A stretch of 64,000 nt of DNA from Candidatus Leptovillus gracilis (GCA_016716065.1 JADJXA010000026.1:1-64000), one strand, 5' to 3'. Positions 43,337 to 52,403 are shown, counted from the first letter of the stretch. The notes: generated by a model not told the origin, from the letters alone. A program made the numbers and translations.

Positions 43337-44703
43337 ATGACAATAACCGCCCCACAAACCGTCAATAAAATACCGTTGGCCCCAGGGTTGCCTGTTTTGG
43401 GTAGCGCGCTGCCGCTGGCGCAAAATGTGGCCCGTTTCCTGACGGAGCAATACCGTCAATTGGGACCTGTCTTTCGCGTGCGCGCCTTAAATCGAGAAAT
43501 GGTGGTGCTGGCGGGAGTGGAAGCCAATCTGTTTTATGCCCAGGAAGGGAAAACGTTGTTCCGGTCCAAAGATTTCTGGCAGGAACAGGATGCGGAATTT
43601 GGCGCGAATCGGTCACTCATCAGCATGGATGGCGATGACCACACCCGTTTCCGCAAAGTGCAGCGCCCCGGATACGCCCGTTCGATGTTGTTTGATAACT
43701 TACCCACGGCCGTTGCCATTACCACGCGCGAGATGAGTACCTGGCCGCAGAATCAGCCAATGCCTGCCCTGTATTCAATTCAACGCATTGTCACCGAGCA
43801 GCTCAGTGTTATTGCCGCCAACTATTCCGCCAAAGATGACCTGGACGAGATCATCACGGCCGTACGCACCATCCTTGCCACCCGCGTCACCAAACAGCGC
43901 CCCGCCATCTTGCGCCGGACGCCTGCTTTTCGCAAGGCCAAGTCTCGGTTCATGCAAATCGGGCATGAGGTGGTGGCCGCGCATGCGCCGGAACTGCGCC
44001 AGGGAGCCGAACCCGACCTGATTGACGCAATAGTCGCCCTGCACCAGGAGGACCCCGACTTTTTGCCCAAACAGGACATGATGACGGCCGTTTTAGGTCC
44101 CTTTATCGCCGGACTGGACACCGTTGCCAGCACCACCGCCTTCATCCTCTACGCCCTGCTTAAATATCCTGATCTGGCTGCTCAGGTGACGGTTGAAGCC
44201 GACGAACTTTTTGGCGCCGATGGCCCCACAGCGGCCGGTCTGCGCCACATGGATGCCACTCACCGGGTAGCCATGGAAGCGATGCGCCTGTGGTCCATTG
44301 CCCCAGCCTTAACGCGCACCACCACGCAAGACATCACTTTTGCCGGATATACCATTCCCGCCAACACCGACGTCATCATCGCCACGACAGTGCCCCACCA
44401 TTTGGCGACCTACTTCCCAACCCGGAGGTGTTCGACATTGAGCGCTATACACCGGAACGAAAAGAACATCGTCAACCCGGCGTCTATGCCCCATTCGGCC
44501 TGGGTCCGCACACCTGTCTGGGACAGGGCCTGGCCGAAATGCAGATGGCGCTTACCGTCGCTACCCTGTTTCACTTTGCCGAGTTAAGGCTCAGCCCGGC
44601 CAACTATGAGTTAGGATTTGACCCCGTGCCCACGCTTAGCCCGGACAAGAAGATGAAGTTTGAAGTTGTGCGCTGGCGTCATCCGCTGCCGACGCGGGTT
44701 TGA
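43337..44703 (+). pseudogene. cytochrome P450, one-base frameshift near the heme loop
   Basis: Heme monooxygenase of about 455 residues if repaired. Frame one carries the N-terminal Pro-rich start (LAPGLPVLGSALPLAQNVA), I-helix FIAGLDTVASTT near 257, K-helix ExxR (EAMR near 314) and TIPANTDVIIATTVPHH. Near 44418 the frame breaks: TAC TTC CCA ACC CGG should read TAC TTC CCC AAC CCG, i.e. one C missing. The other frame continues NPEVFDIERYTPERK and YAPFGLGPHTCLGQGLAEMQ, the heme-ligand loop with its Cys. All catalytic parts survive, so either a consensus error or a very recent mutation. GGAG precedes the start. It is monocistronic; substrate unknown. Confidence 0.85.
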
Positions 44704-44820
44704 GTCACTTCGTCTGTGTCACCGGGTCGTTTCCTGGTCCTATCCGTTTGACGTGACGGCCGTTTGTGTCAACGGCCGTGCGCCTAATTGTAAAAAGCTT
44801 GCCAGCGGAGGTGGGCGAAG

Positions 44821-45675
44821 TCACCTGGACCTGGTTTGGTAAAGAGTGGCGAGGGAACCCAGCGCCAGCACGGCAAAAAAGAGAACATAGAAGGGCTTGA
44901 CGGCCGGGAAATGCCACACATTGGCCGCCACCACGCCCACGCCATAAGCGGCCATGGCTGCCAAAGCGACTGGCATTGCCTCCGTGGAGCGCAGACTATA
45001 CCCGGCGGCGGCCGCCAGCGTCCACAGCATCACGGCGATTAGCCGGCTGGTGAGCAAATCACCCGGCCATACCCAAATGAAGGCTGATGGTCCGCCGTCA
45101 GTGACAAACAAAGCTGATCCCCACAAGGTCATGAGAATGGCCGCCCCCCACAGCCAACCGCGCACCATGCCTGTTGGCGGCCCATCACCTGATATTTCAA
45201 TGACGCCCATCGGATGAAATAAATGCCAGGTGGTGAGCGCCGTCATCGGCACAACCAGGGCAAAAAAAGCATAGGTGATCGGCGCCGTCCAATCAAAGCT
45301 GTCGAGGTGGAACAACAAAATGGCTGCCGCTAATGGCGCCAGGTAAACAAAGAGCATGATGACAACAAGGCGTAAACGGGGCAGCGACGGCCGTTCTAGC
45401 GCCAACCAGCAAACCAGGGCAAACGACCACCCGGCCGCCGCCAGCATTCGCGCCGCTAACGGGGGTAAATCCCAGGAAAAACTGGCGGGCACGTCCAGCC
45501 ACCAACCAAACGATCCCAAAAAGCCGCCCATTAACGTTAGAATGACCAACAACAGCAGGCTGCGTTGGGCATTATTTAGCCGATTGTGATACGGCCGCAG
45601 CCAGCGCCAATAGCCCAGGCTGACCCCCAAAACTAACAGCAACAACCCCATAATTTGTAGCCAAAGATGGTTCAT
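44821..45675 (-). CDS. eight-helix membrane protein of unknown function
   Basis: 284 residues with about eight hydrophobic helices, for example LQIMGLLLLVLGVSLGYW, SLLLLVILTLMGGFLGSF, LVVIMLFVYLAPLAAAILLF and FYVLFFAVLALGSLATLY. It is Trp-rich, with no recognisable motif. It is transcribed towards the P450 gene. No family is recognised. Confidence 0.65.
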   Translation of the reverse strand: MNHLWLQIMGLLLLVLGVSLGYWRWLRPYHNRLNNAQRSLLLLVILTLMGGFLGSFGWWLDVPASFSWDLPPLAARMLAAAGWSFALVCWLALERPSLPRLRLVVIMLFVYLAPLAAAILLFHLDSFDWTAPITYAFFALVVPMTALTTWHLFHPMGVIEISGDGPPTGMVRGWLWGAAILMTLWGSALFVTDGGPSAFIWVWPGDLLTSRLIAVMLWTLAAAAGYSLRSTEAMPVALAAMAAYGVGVVAANVWHFPAVKPFYVLFFAVLALGSLATLYQTRSR

Positions 45676-45942
45676 AAACCCCCAGGGATTCCGAAAAAGT
45701 CAGCTAATGATACAACCCGCCTGGATTTCAGCACAAAAGAAGGCATCAACCGCTTTTCGCTGCCGGTTGTCAACACCACCTAAAACCCCTGGTGCGCCCC
45801 TATGGTGATCTAAAGTAGCAGAAAATAGCGCCCTTTTGTACACTGTCAGGCCGTCCGTGGTTGCCTACAATCGTCCCTGTGCACTCCTTTATATTCCTGT
45901 TGGTCCGGTTGCGCGGCTGCCGAGCTACTGCCCTTATAGGGT

Positions 45943-45969
45943 GAAAGTCACGGTTAGAAAATGACTTTC
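45943..45969. promoter_or_regulatory. GAAAGTCA dyad, candidate regulator site
   Basis: GAAAGTCA at 45943-45950 and TGACTTTC at 45962-45969 form a perfect 8-bp inverted repeat. GAAAGTCATA recurs at 51940 and 62951, in the gaps before the 52121 and 63041 genes. The 45676-46363 gap holds no supported gene. Confidence 0.4.
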
Positions 45970-46363
45970 TTTACGCGACAGAAATCATGCTTGCGATAGA
46001 ATACAGAAGGTTTTTTAACTGCTACAACAATGTCAGGTTTCCGGGACACGCTCACGAAGCTGCTGCTTACGCAAACAAGAGTCTTTGGTTTGCATGGTCG
46101 GGCGAAACTAGTTACAGAGCGTACAGAACGGCTCGCCGAGGCTGGTAACCTCTTTAATGGGTAATCCCCATTGTTTGAATCGTTCACGCTGATTTTTGCA
46201 CTTAGTTCATTCGGTTAATTGACGCACCCATTGTGCTTATGTTAATTAAAAGTTATTGTATTACTTTGACTGTCATACTTGGGAAGGACGGAATCCACGA
46301 TGGATACTCGCCTTCGCAGGTATCATAGCCAGAGAGTCTTAGTAGTTGCCCCTAAGGAGAAAA

Positions 46364-46585
46364 ATGATGGATACTTTACATGAAGTTGTGTACCAAATTG
46401 TCTCCAACCCCGCCCTTTTAGCTGAAATCACGCAAAATACCCACGTGTTGTTCGATAAATTTAATCTCTCCCCCCTGGAAGCGAACTCTCTGCTTGCCCT
46501 GATCCAGGATGGCAACACACTCCATATGCTTTTATCCGTTCAAGACTCAACACCAATGTTACCGGCCAATGTTTGGGTTCCTTAA
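46364..46585 (+). CDS. ComX-like pheromone precursor peptide, putative
   Basis: 73 residues from ATG 46364 (or 46367), five bases after AAGGAGAA. The N-terminal part, EVVYQIVSNPALLAEI followed by LFDKFNLSPLEANSLL, follows the ComX propeptide pattern (IxxYLxxNPxxLxxI, then a second helix). The C-terminus PANVWVP carries one Trp three residues from the end; ComX pheromones are short C-terminal peptides isoprenylated on a Trp, and one Bacillus type ends NWVPS. The next genes are an isoprenyl transferase, a ComP-like kinase and a ComA-like regulator. The alternative is an Os1348/Franean1-type RiPP leader, which also has an 'NPALxxx...LSxxE' layout. Function is inferred from context. Confidence 0.6.
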   Translation: MMDTLHEVVYQIVSNPALLAEITQNTHVLFDKFNLSPLEANSLLALIQDGNTLHMLLSVQDSTPMLPANVWVP

Positions 46586-46595
46586 AATCTGCTAT

Positions 46596-46628
46596 CTTAT
46601 CGATAATCCGTGTATGGTTATCGGTAAG
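46596..46628 (+). terminator. hairpin after the ComX-like gene
   Basis: CTTATCGATAA and TTATCGGTAAG pair 10 of 11 around an 11-base loop, eleven bases after the stop. No strong T-run, so partial termination or transcript protection is likelier than full termination. Confidence 0.4.
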
Positions 46629-46701
46629 CTTGCCTCTGGGGATTGTCTAATTGGCAGTCAGGGCTGGTAAATAGTAATTTTAGGGTCCATAAAAGAATAA
46701 G

Positions 46702-46743
46702 TTCCCGCACCCTAGTCATAGCAAAGTTAAGCAAGTGCGGGAA
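46702..46743. promoter_or_regulatory. inverted repeat between comX-like and comQ-like genes
   Basis: TTCCCGCAC and GTGCGGGAA, perfect 9-base arms 24 bases apart, 47 bases before the start at 46790. Either an operator or an mRNA structure. Confidence 0.4.
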
Positions 46744-46789
46744 GTAATAAATTTATGCCTTAGATCATGGAAGGGCATTAAACCTGTTA

Positions 46790-47797
46790 GTGTCCAGTTA
46801 CCGGTTTCTGGCATTAGGGCGACGATCTGTAACGTTGGCCGTGATGTCCCTCGATGTTTTTATGATCGTATCCTCATCCTCACTTGTTGAAGAAATATGG
46901 GCCAATCCGCAACTGGATCAAAGTTTTACCGCGGCGCTACGACAGGTATACCATCCCACCGATCAGTCGGCCTTGGCTTATCATCTGGCGCTGCTGCCTT
47001 ATTTCTTTTGTGAAATGCACGGCGGGAGTTATGAACAGGCGCTGCCAATTGTCACGGCATGGAACTTGTTGCGGCACTCGGCGCGCCTGCTAGATAATAT
47101 CGAGGATGGGCACCACATTGTGACGCAAGACCAGATGGCGGTTGATCTCAATCTTTCTACCGGACTGCTGTTCACGGTTGGTTTGGTTCTGGATAGCTTG
47201 GAAACGTATGGCGTATCGTCGGCTGCGGCCCGTGATGTACGGCGGACGTTCTATTTTGCTTTGTTACAAACGTGCGCGGGGCAACATGTGGATTTATCAA
47301 ACTCATCGCCCTCTTTGGAGGATAGCTGGCAGATCGCTGCAGCGAAGAGTGGAATTGGCACAGGGGCGGTGTGTTGGGCCGGCGGTCGTATTGTTTGCTC
47401 TGATCAGGACACACTCGTTCAGTATCGCCAATTTGGTTATAATTTGGGCCTCTTAGACCAAATACATGATGATTTGGCAGATCTGGCGGTGACGGAGACG
47501 GGTCAAAGCGATTTACGCGCTGCCGTCAGGCACACGCTCCCGATTGCCTATGCTTTGACTGTGTTGCCCGGTGCGCAACGAGACCAATTACGCTATTTAC
47601 TGCAAACATCTCATGCAGAACTGGCTCAAGAAGCGTTGGCGCGGCAGTTGATCATCAAAAGCGGTGCGGCTCTTTACTTGATGACACAGGCAAAGTTGTA
47701 TCATCAACAGGCGACGAATTTGTTGAAAACTATGTACGCAAGCCATGAGACAAAAAGCAAATTACAGCAATTATTGGACAAGTTTGTTTTGTTCTGA
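46790..47797 (+). CDS. isoprenyl transferase, ComQ-like polyprenyl synthetase family
   Basis: 335 residues from GTG 46790; ATG 46844 or 46862 would give 311-317 residues, nearer the ComQ length of about 300. No start has a clear ribosome site. Both Asp-rich metal sites of the trans-isoprenyl diphosphate synthase fold are present but short, as in ComQ: LLDNIEDGHH (about 100-109) and LDQIHDDLADL (about 221-231). All helices of the fold can be followed. ComQ attaches farnesyl or geranyl to a Trp of ComX. Lying between a Trp-ending peptide and a ComP-like kinase, this is the likely modifying enzyme. Ordinary polyprenyl synthesis is the alternative. Confidence 0.75.
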   Translation: MSSYRFLALGRRSVTLAVMSLDVFMIVSSSSLVEEIWANPQLDQSFTAALRQVYHPTDQSALAYHLALLPYFFCEMHGGSYEQALPIVTAWNLLRHSARLLDNIEDGHHIVTQDQMAVDLNLSTGLLFTVGLVLDSLETYGVSSAAARDVRRTFYFALLQTCAGQHVDLSNSSPSLEDSWQIAAAKSGIGTGAVCWAGGRIVCSDQDTLVQYRQFGYNLGLLDQIHDDLADLAVTETGQSDLRAAVRHTLPIAYALTVLPGAQRDQLRYLLQTSHAELAQEALARQLIIKSGAALYLMTQAKLYHQQATNLLKTMYASHETKSKLQQLLDKFVLF

Positions 47798-47880
47798 TCC
47801 CTACACTGAATTGAGAAAACTGCTGTGTTTTATCGGCGCGGTGTTTATGCGGTTGAGGTGATTGGTTCTGTTGAGGGATC

Positions 47881-50322
47881 ATGTTCATCGTCCAGTATAA
47901 AAACACGATCTCACAAGTTATTATGGCGATTGTGGCTGCCTTTTCTTTGTTGATGGTTTCTTGGGCAACCTGGCAAACAGTCGCGCAACCCGATTTGGGT
48001 GTCTTGTGGACCGACAGGGGCATTGTCTATCACGCAAAACCGGACGCTGAGATACAAGTGAATGATCGGCTCGTCAGCATTGATGGTGTGCCGTTCAGTC
48101 AGAGTAACTTTCCTTATTATGATTGGCAACGGGGTTCTATTATCCAGTTACAGATAAACAGGGGGAGTGATCTTGTTTCTCTGGAGGTTTTGTACACGGA
48201 GCCGGCGCCCGTTTTTGTGTTAGCCACTCATTTATCGCTCACCTTTGTTGCGCTTTCGTTTTGGATTGTTAGCCTGACTACGGTGCTTTTGTCGTCGGTC
48301 ATTACCAGGCAACATGCAGCTTTTTTTTTGTGGTGCCAGACGCTTGGCATGAGTTTAGCTTTGGGCAGTGTGACCAGCCAACCGTGGGCCGGGCATTTGT
48401 CTCACGTTTTTACCTGGTGTACAGTCGCTTTTGCGATTCATTTTCATTTACTTTTTCCCTTTAGCCAGATTAAACAGCAAGGACAGTGGTTTATTTTTCC
48501 TTTGTATGGAGTCGCCACGCTGGGCGCGCTATGGCGGCTGTTGATTGTAGTTGATGGGATTGTACTGCCAGAAGGTGTAACGGCCGTTTATGGCCCTGCC
48601 TTTTATCTGTGGTTGTTAGTTGGACTGAGCCTGATCTTGTTACTGTTGTTGCGTGCTTATCGGGGATCCCTTTCGAGCATTGCCAAGCGGCAGGTCGGCA
48701 TGGTCGCGCTTTTTGGGTTTATAGCCGGTATGCCGCTGTTGACGTTGGTTGTCTTTCCCAAAGTTGTGCTGAACGAAATGCTGTTGCCGGCAAAGTTCGC
48801 CTTTCTTTTTCTTGTTTTCATTCCTGTGGGCTATGGCTATGCCATTCGCCAATACCAATTCATAAAGCTGGAACGCTATGTCAGTCGCAGCGCGACGACC
48901 ATCTATGTCATCGGCATCTTGTGTACCCTGTACCTTTATGCAACCTACTCTCTGCAAAGTTTGCTCCGCGACAATCTGCTGCTGGATTCGCTGGTGAACG
49001 TCGTCATTATCATGGGGTTGGTGGTTGTGTATAACCCGTTGTACCGCCGGTTGCAAAGGTTGGTTGATTATCTGCTCTATGGCGGATGGTATGATTACCC
49101 TACAGTAGTGAGCCAGGTGGTCTATACGCTTGAGTTGACGCCAGACGTCAAAGCCTTAGCGGAGACGCTGAATGCGAGCATTCAGAAAACGATGCGTGTA
49201 CATTGGGCTTACTTACTGTGGCAAGAACAGCATTCGCTCCAGACCATTACCTGTTTGGCCGGAGATGCAGAAGCGCCTTTTTCGCCGGATATGCTCCATT
49301 TAAGCCAGTTGCAAAATATCAACCGTTATTTACAGGAAGAACAACACCCAACGACCAACCAGATGATCTTGCGCAAACTGAGGCAAGATGCGCTGTCAGT
49401 CATTGAACAGACGGTTCTTGATCATCGTTCGATCCATTTGTGGGTTCCGATCAAGGGATTGAATCATTCATTGGGCATTTTGATCCTGGGGCCAAAGTAT
49501 GGCGGGGATTTGTTTAGTGATGAAGATATGGAGATATTAGACGTTGTTTCCCGGCAGGCCAGCGCCATTTTCCAAAATGCGCAGCTCATTCAGGAATTAG
49601 GGGTCAAAGTACAAGAGAATGAGCAATACCAAAAGGAGATCATTCGGGCACGCGAAGAGGAACGGAAGCATATTGCGCGTGAGCTTCATGACCGGGTTAT
49701 TCAGGAATTGGTCGGTCTGAAGTATCAGTTTGCCCACATGACGACCTTGTTTGCTTTGCCCCTGTCCGATCCGAGCAGCAAAGCGAATGGTGCGGAGATG
49801 CTGGCGCTGCAAGAAGAAATCAGCGTATTAATTCAAACAACGCGCCATTTGTGTCAGGATTTACGGCCGGCTGCGCTTGATTTGGGCCTGATCCCCAGTA
49901 TTCGTTCTCTGGTTAACCGGTTTGAGTTGGAATCGGGCATTGCGACAATGTTGTTGATCGAGGGGGATCGGGGAACGGCCGTTGACGAAGACACTGCTTT
50001 GTGCTTATTTCGTTGTACCGACAAAGCCTTGACGAACATCCGCAAACATGCTGCGGCCACACATGTCAGCGTCAGATTGTCGCTCCAGCCAGAACAGGTT
50101 CTGCTCTCAATCACCGATAATGGGTTAGGGTTCATTGTGCCCGAACGGTTGGGTAGCTTGATGGAACAAAATCATTTTGGCTTGGTTGGGATGCGTGAAC
50201 GTGTGGACCTGCTGAACGGAACTTTTCAAATCACATCTACGCCGTCTCAGGGAACCTGCCTGGAAGTTGTCATGCCTTTATTGGATAAAACAGGGATGGG
50301 TGAGAATAATGATAAAACATGA
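47881..50322 (+). CDS. ComP-like sensor histidine kinase with PDZ loop
   Basis: 813 residues. TM1 (IMAIVAAFSLLMVSWATW) is followed by an extracytoplasmic PDZ-like domain (about 45-110: IQVNDRLVSIDGVPFSQSNF and LQINRGSDLVSLEV), then about eight more helices to residue 390, a GAF-like domain (about 415-565) and a HisKA_3/HATPase core: H-box ARELHDRVIQELVGLK (His near 602), N-box TNIRKHAAATHVSVRL, G-boxes ITDNGLGF and HFGLVGMRERV. Bacillus ComP has the same TM1-PDZ-polytopic-HisKA_3 plan. It would sense the modified peptide outside and phosphorylate the overlapping downstream regulator. Confidence 0.85.
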   Translation: MFIVQYKNTISQVIMAIVAAFSLLMVSWATWQTVAQPDLGVLWTDRGIVYHAKPDAEIQVNDRLVSIDGVPFSQSNFPYYDWQRGSIIQLQINRGSDLVSLEVLYTEPAPVFVLATHLSLTFVALSFWIVSLTTVLLSSVITRQHAAFFLWCQTLGMSLALGSVTSQPWAGHLSHVFTWCTVAFAIHFHLLFPFSQIKQQGQWFIFPLYGVATLGALWRLLIVVDGIVLPEGVTAVYGPAFYLWLLVGLSLILLLLLRAYRGSLSSIAKRQVGMVALFGFIAGMPLLTLVVFPKVVLNEMLLPAKFAFLFLVFIPVGYGYAIRQYQFIKLERYVSRSATTIYVIGILCTLYLYATYSLQSLLRDNLLLDSLVNVVIIMGLVVVYNPLYRRLQRLVDYLLYGGWYDYPTVVSQVVYTLELTPDVKALAETLNASIQKTMRVHWAYLLWQEQHSLQTITCLAGDAEAPFSPDMLHLSQLQNINRYLQEEQHPTTNQMILRKLRQDALSVIEQTVLDHRSIHLWVPIKGLNHSLGILILGPKYGGDLFSDEDMEILDVVSRQASAIFQNAQLIQELGVKVQENEQYQKEIIRAREEERKHIARELHDRVIQELVGLKYQFAHMTTLFALPLSDPSSKANGAEMLALQEEISVLIQTTRHLCQDLRPAALDLGLIPSIRSLVNRFELESGIATMLLIEGDRGTAVDEDTALCLFRCTDKALTNIRKHAAATHVSVRLSLQPEQVLLSITDNGLGFIVPERLGSLMEQNHFGLVGMRERVDLLNGTFQITSTPSQGTCLEVVMPLLDKTGMGENNDKT

Positions 50323-51001
50323 TGAACAAAATCCGCGTTTGAACAAAATCCGTGTCTTGTTGGCAGACGATCATCACGTTGTACGATCGGGTATACGCAA
50401 TGAGTTAGGGCGTCACCCAGATATCGAGGTAATTGGCGAAGCAACCAATGGGCCGGAAGCCATCCAACTTGCGCAGGCATTGCGCCCAGATGTCTTGCTG
50501 TTAGACATCAACATGCCGGGGATGCTGGTTACAGATGTGACGAGGAAGCTGATGGAGACGCCGGTCACAGGGGATGCCCAAAACAATGCTCCTTGGCCGC
50601 CGCACATCCTCATTCTCAGCGCCTATTGCGAGCCAGAGTATGTTTATAATCTGTTTGCAATGGGGGCGAAGGGCTATTTGCTGAAGGATGAGTCGCCAGA
50701 CCGGATTGTGGCCGGAATTCGGCACGTGATTCAGGGCGAACCGGCTCTCAGCCTGCCGGTACAAAAGGTGTTGTTGACCCGCAGGGAACAACCAGAACAT
50801 AATTTGAGCCAACGGGAATTAGAGGTATTGCGCTTAATTGCCAAGGGCAATACCAACGAAGAGATCGCCGAAACTTTGTTTATTGCGGTGGGAACGGTGA
50901 AAAACCACGTCATGAATACGTACAAGAAATTGCCAAACGTGCGCACTCGCTCGGAGGCGGTCGCCTGGGCCTGGGAAAATCGCATTGTTGAGATTGAGTA
51001 G
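50309..51001 (+). CDS. ComA-like NarL/FixJ response regulator
   Basis: 230 residues, start overlapping the kinase stop by 14 bases. The receiver is intact: acidic pair VLLADDHHVVRSG, phosphoacceptor Asp66 in LLLDINMPGM, Ser/Thr position ILILSAY and Lys in GYLLKDES. The C-terminal LuxR-type helix-turn-helix (LSQRELEVLRLIAKGNTNEE, IAVGTVKNHVMNTYKKL) is complete. With the overlapping HisKA_3 kinase it forms a cognate pair of the ComPA/NarXL class. Direct targets are unknown; the dyads noted in this region are candidates. Confidence 0.9.
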   Translation: MIKHDEQNPRLNKIRVLLADDHHVVRSGIRNELGRHPDIEVIGEATNGPEAIQLAQALRPDVLLLDINMPGMLVTDVTRKLMETPVTGDAQNNAPWPPHILILSAYCEPEYVYNLFAMGAKGYLLKDESPDRIVAGIRHVIQGEPALSLPVQKVLLTRREQPEHNLSQRELEVLRLIAKGNTNEEIAETLFIAVGTVKNHVMNTYKKLPNVRTRSEAVAWAWENRIVEIE

Positions 51002-51234
51002 GATTCATAGTTGTGGTTAAACGGCCGTAGCCAGTCGCGCTTCCTGAATATAAACCTAAAGTCATAAGCAAATAATGAACGAGTCACGCTCGAAATGTGT
51101 TATCTTGCTCAACACGGACTTGTGTTTTTGGGGAAAATACTCTCTGTAATGGAAATTCACCAGCGATTTGCCCTCCTATGGCCGATCGCCTTCTACAGTA
51201 GAACTCATCGCGCATTGCTTGTATCGAGGGTATT

Positions 51235-51912
51235 TTGAACCAAGACATTATTCGCCTGTCGACCGAGCCTGCCATTCATGTTTTGTTAGCCGACACCCAT
51301 AAGATTATCCGCGATGGGCTGCGGCATGAAGTCGGCCGGCATGATGATATGGGAGTGGTAGCCGAGACCGATGACGGATATGAAGTCATCCGGCTTGTTG
51401 ACCAGATGCACCCAGACGTGGTTGTCCTGGATGTTAACCTGAGGCATCTAAGCGGCATTCAGGTTGCCAGGCACATCAACCAGAGCAGCCTGGAAGGCGC
51501 CGAAACAACACCTCCCCGCGTATTAGCCTTCAGCAGTTACAGTGATAAGCAATATGTTTGGGCGATGCTTGCGGCTGGCGTTAAAGGGTATCTGCTGAAA
51601 AGCGATCCCCTGGAAAAAGTTGTCTTTGGCATTCGCGCCGTTGATGTGGGGCAAACCGTCTTGAATCAACAAGTCCAAAACACCTTACTGCGTTTTATCC
51701 CCGAACTGCATCAGGATTTGAGCCAGAGTGAAATCAACGTCTTGCAACTCCTGGCGCACGGCTTATCAAACGAACAAATCGCGGCAAGCCTGAAAATTAC
51801 GCAAGGAACCGTAAAAAATCACCTGCACAACACCTATCGCAAAATCCCCTGGGTGCGCACGCGCGCCGAGGCCGTTGCCTGGGCGTGGATCAACCGGATC
51901 GTGTCTTATTAG
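51235..51912 (+). CDS. second NarL-type response regulator
   Basis: 225 residues from TTG 51235. Receiver intact (VLLADTHKIIRDG with the second acidic residue replaced by Thr; phosphoacceptor Asp66 in VVLDVNLRHLSG; GYLLKSDP). The HTH LSQSEINVLQLLAHGLSNEQ and ITQGTVKNHLHNTYRKI closely resembles that of the 50309 regulator, including the C-terminal RTRAEAVAWAWINRIV block (RTRSEAVAWAWENRIV there), so the pair arose by duplication. It has no kinase of its own and may share the ComP-like kinase. The 51002-51234 gap shows no promoter I trust. Confidence 0.85.
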   Translation: MNQDIIRLSTEPAIHVLLADTHKIIRDGLRHEVGRHDDMGVVAETDDGYEVIRLVDQMHPDVVVLDVNLRHLSGIQVARHINQSSLEGAETTPPRVLAFSSYSDKQYVWAMLAAGVKGYLLKSDPLEKVVFGIRAVDVGQTVLNQQVQNTLLRFIPELHQDLSQSEINVLQLLAHGLSNEQIAASLKITQGTVKNHLHNTYRKIPWVRTRAEAVAWAWINRIVSY

Positions 51913-52120
51913 CAAGTGGCGAGGCTGCTCGCCTATGCCGAAAGTCATACCCCCCTATACCCAGAATCATAGTTTAAAAGTGATTGCTATCTCAGGCAAT
52001 CAAACTCGCGCTGGCAGATAATATGTTCAGGATGATTGTCGGCTGACTGTCAGGCATAACCGGCGGATCGGGGAGATCATTCTTGATAATGTCTATAACT
52101 CATGTAAGGAGAAACAGATC

Positions 52121-52393
52121 ATGACCTTTATGTCTCCGTTAGATTTATTGACAGTATCCAACCATGAACAGGATGTGATCAGATGTCTCATACGGCGTCC
52201 GCGCCTGACCTTGCAAGAAATTGCCGGGTTTACCAAGATTCCTGTGGATAAATTGGAAGGGATTGTGAACAGCATGGTACAGGAGTCTCGTCTTGATAAG
52301 GATGGGGACAGTAAATTTCAGGTTCTTCTGAATAACCGGGGTGCAAAGCAAGAACGCGCCGGCTCTGGTTTGCTTGAGAGCCTATTCAATTAA
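52121..52393 (+). CDS. small winged-helix protein
   Basis: 90 residues behind AAGGAG. SPLDLLTVSNHEQDVIRCLI, TLQEIAGFTKIPVDKLEGIV and MVQESRLDKDG form a winged helix that is a near copy of the first 60 residues of the next gene (SPIDLLAMSSAEQTLLRHLI and so on). It is therefore a duplicated free-standing DNA-binding domain, perhaps an antagonist or dimer partner. The upstream 51913-52120 gap has GAAAGTCATA at 51940 next to TACCCCCCTATACCC. Confidence 0.65.
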   Translation: MTFMSPLDLLTVSNHEQDVIRCLIRRPRLTLQEIAGFTKIPVDKLEGIVNSMVQESRLDKDGDSKFQVLLNNRGAKQERAGSGLLESLFN

Positions 52394-52403
52394 GTAAGGC
52401 AAG

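Noticed and set aside
45954..46187. 77-residue minus-strand frame in the gap before the ComX-like gene
   Set aside because: No ribosome site, Ser/Lys-rich random-looking sequence, overlaps the GAAAGTCA dyad.
46364..46585. Calling the peptide a Nif11/Os1348-type RiPP precursor
   Set aside because: Kept only as an alternative: the C-terminus lacks modifiable Cys, and the neighbouring ComQ-, ComP- and ComA-like genes fit a ComX role better.
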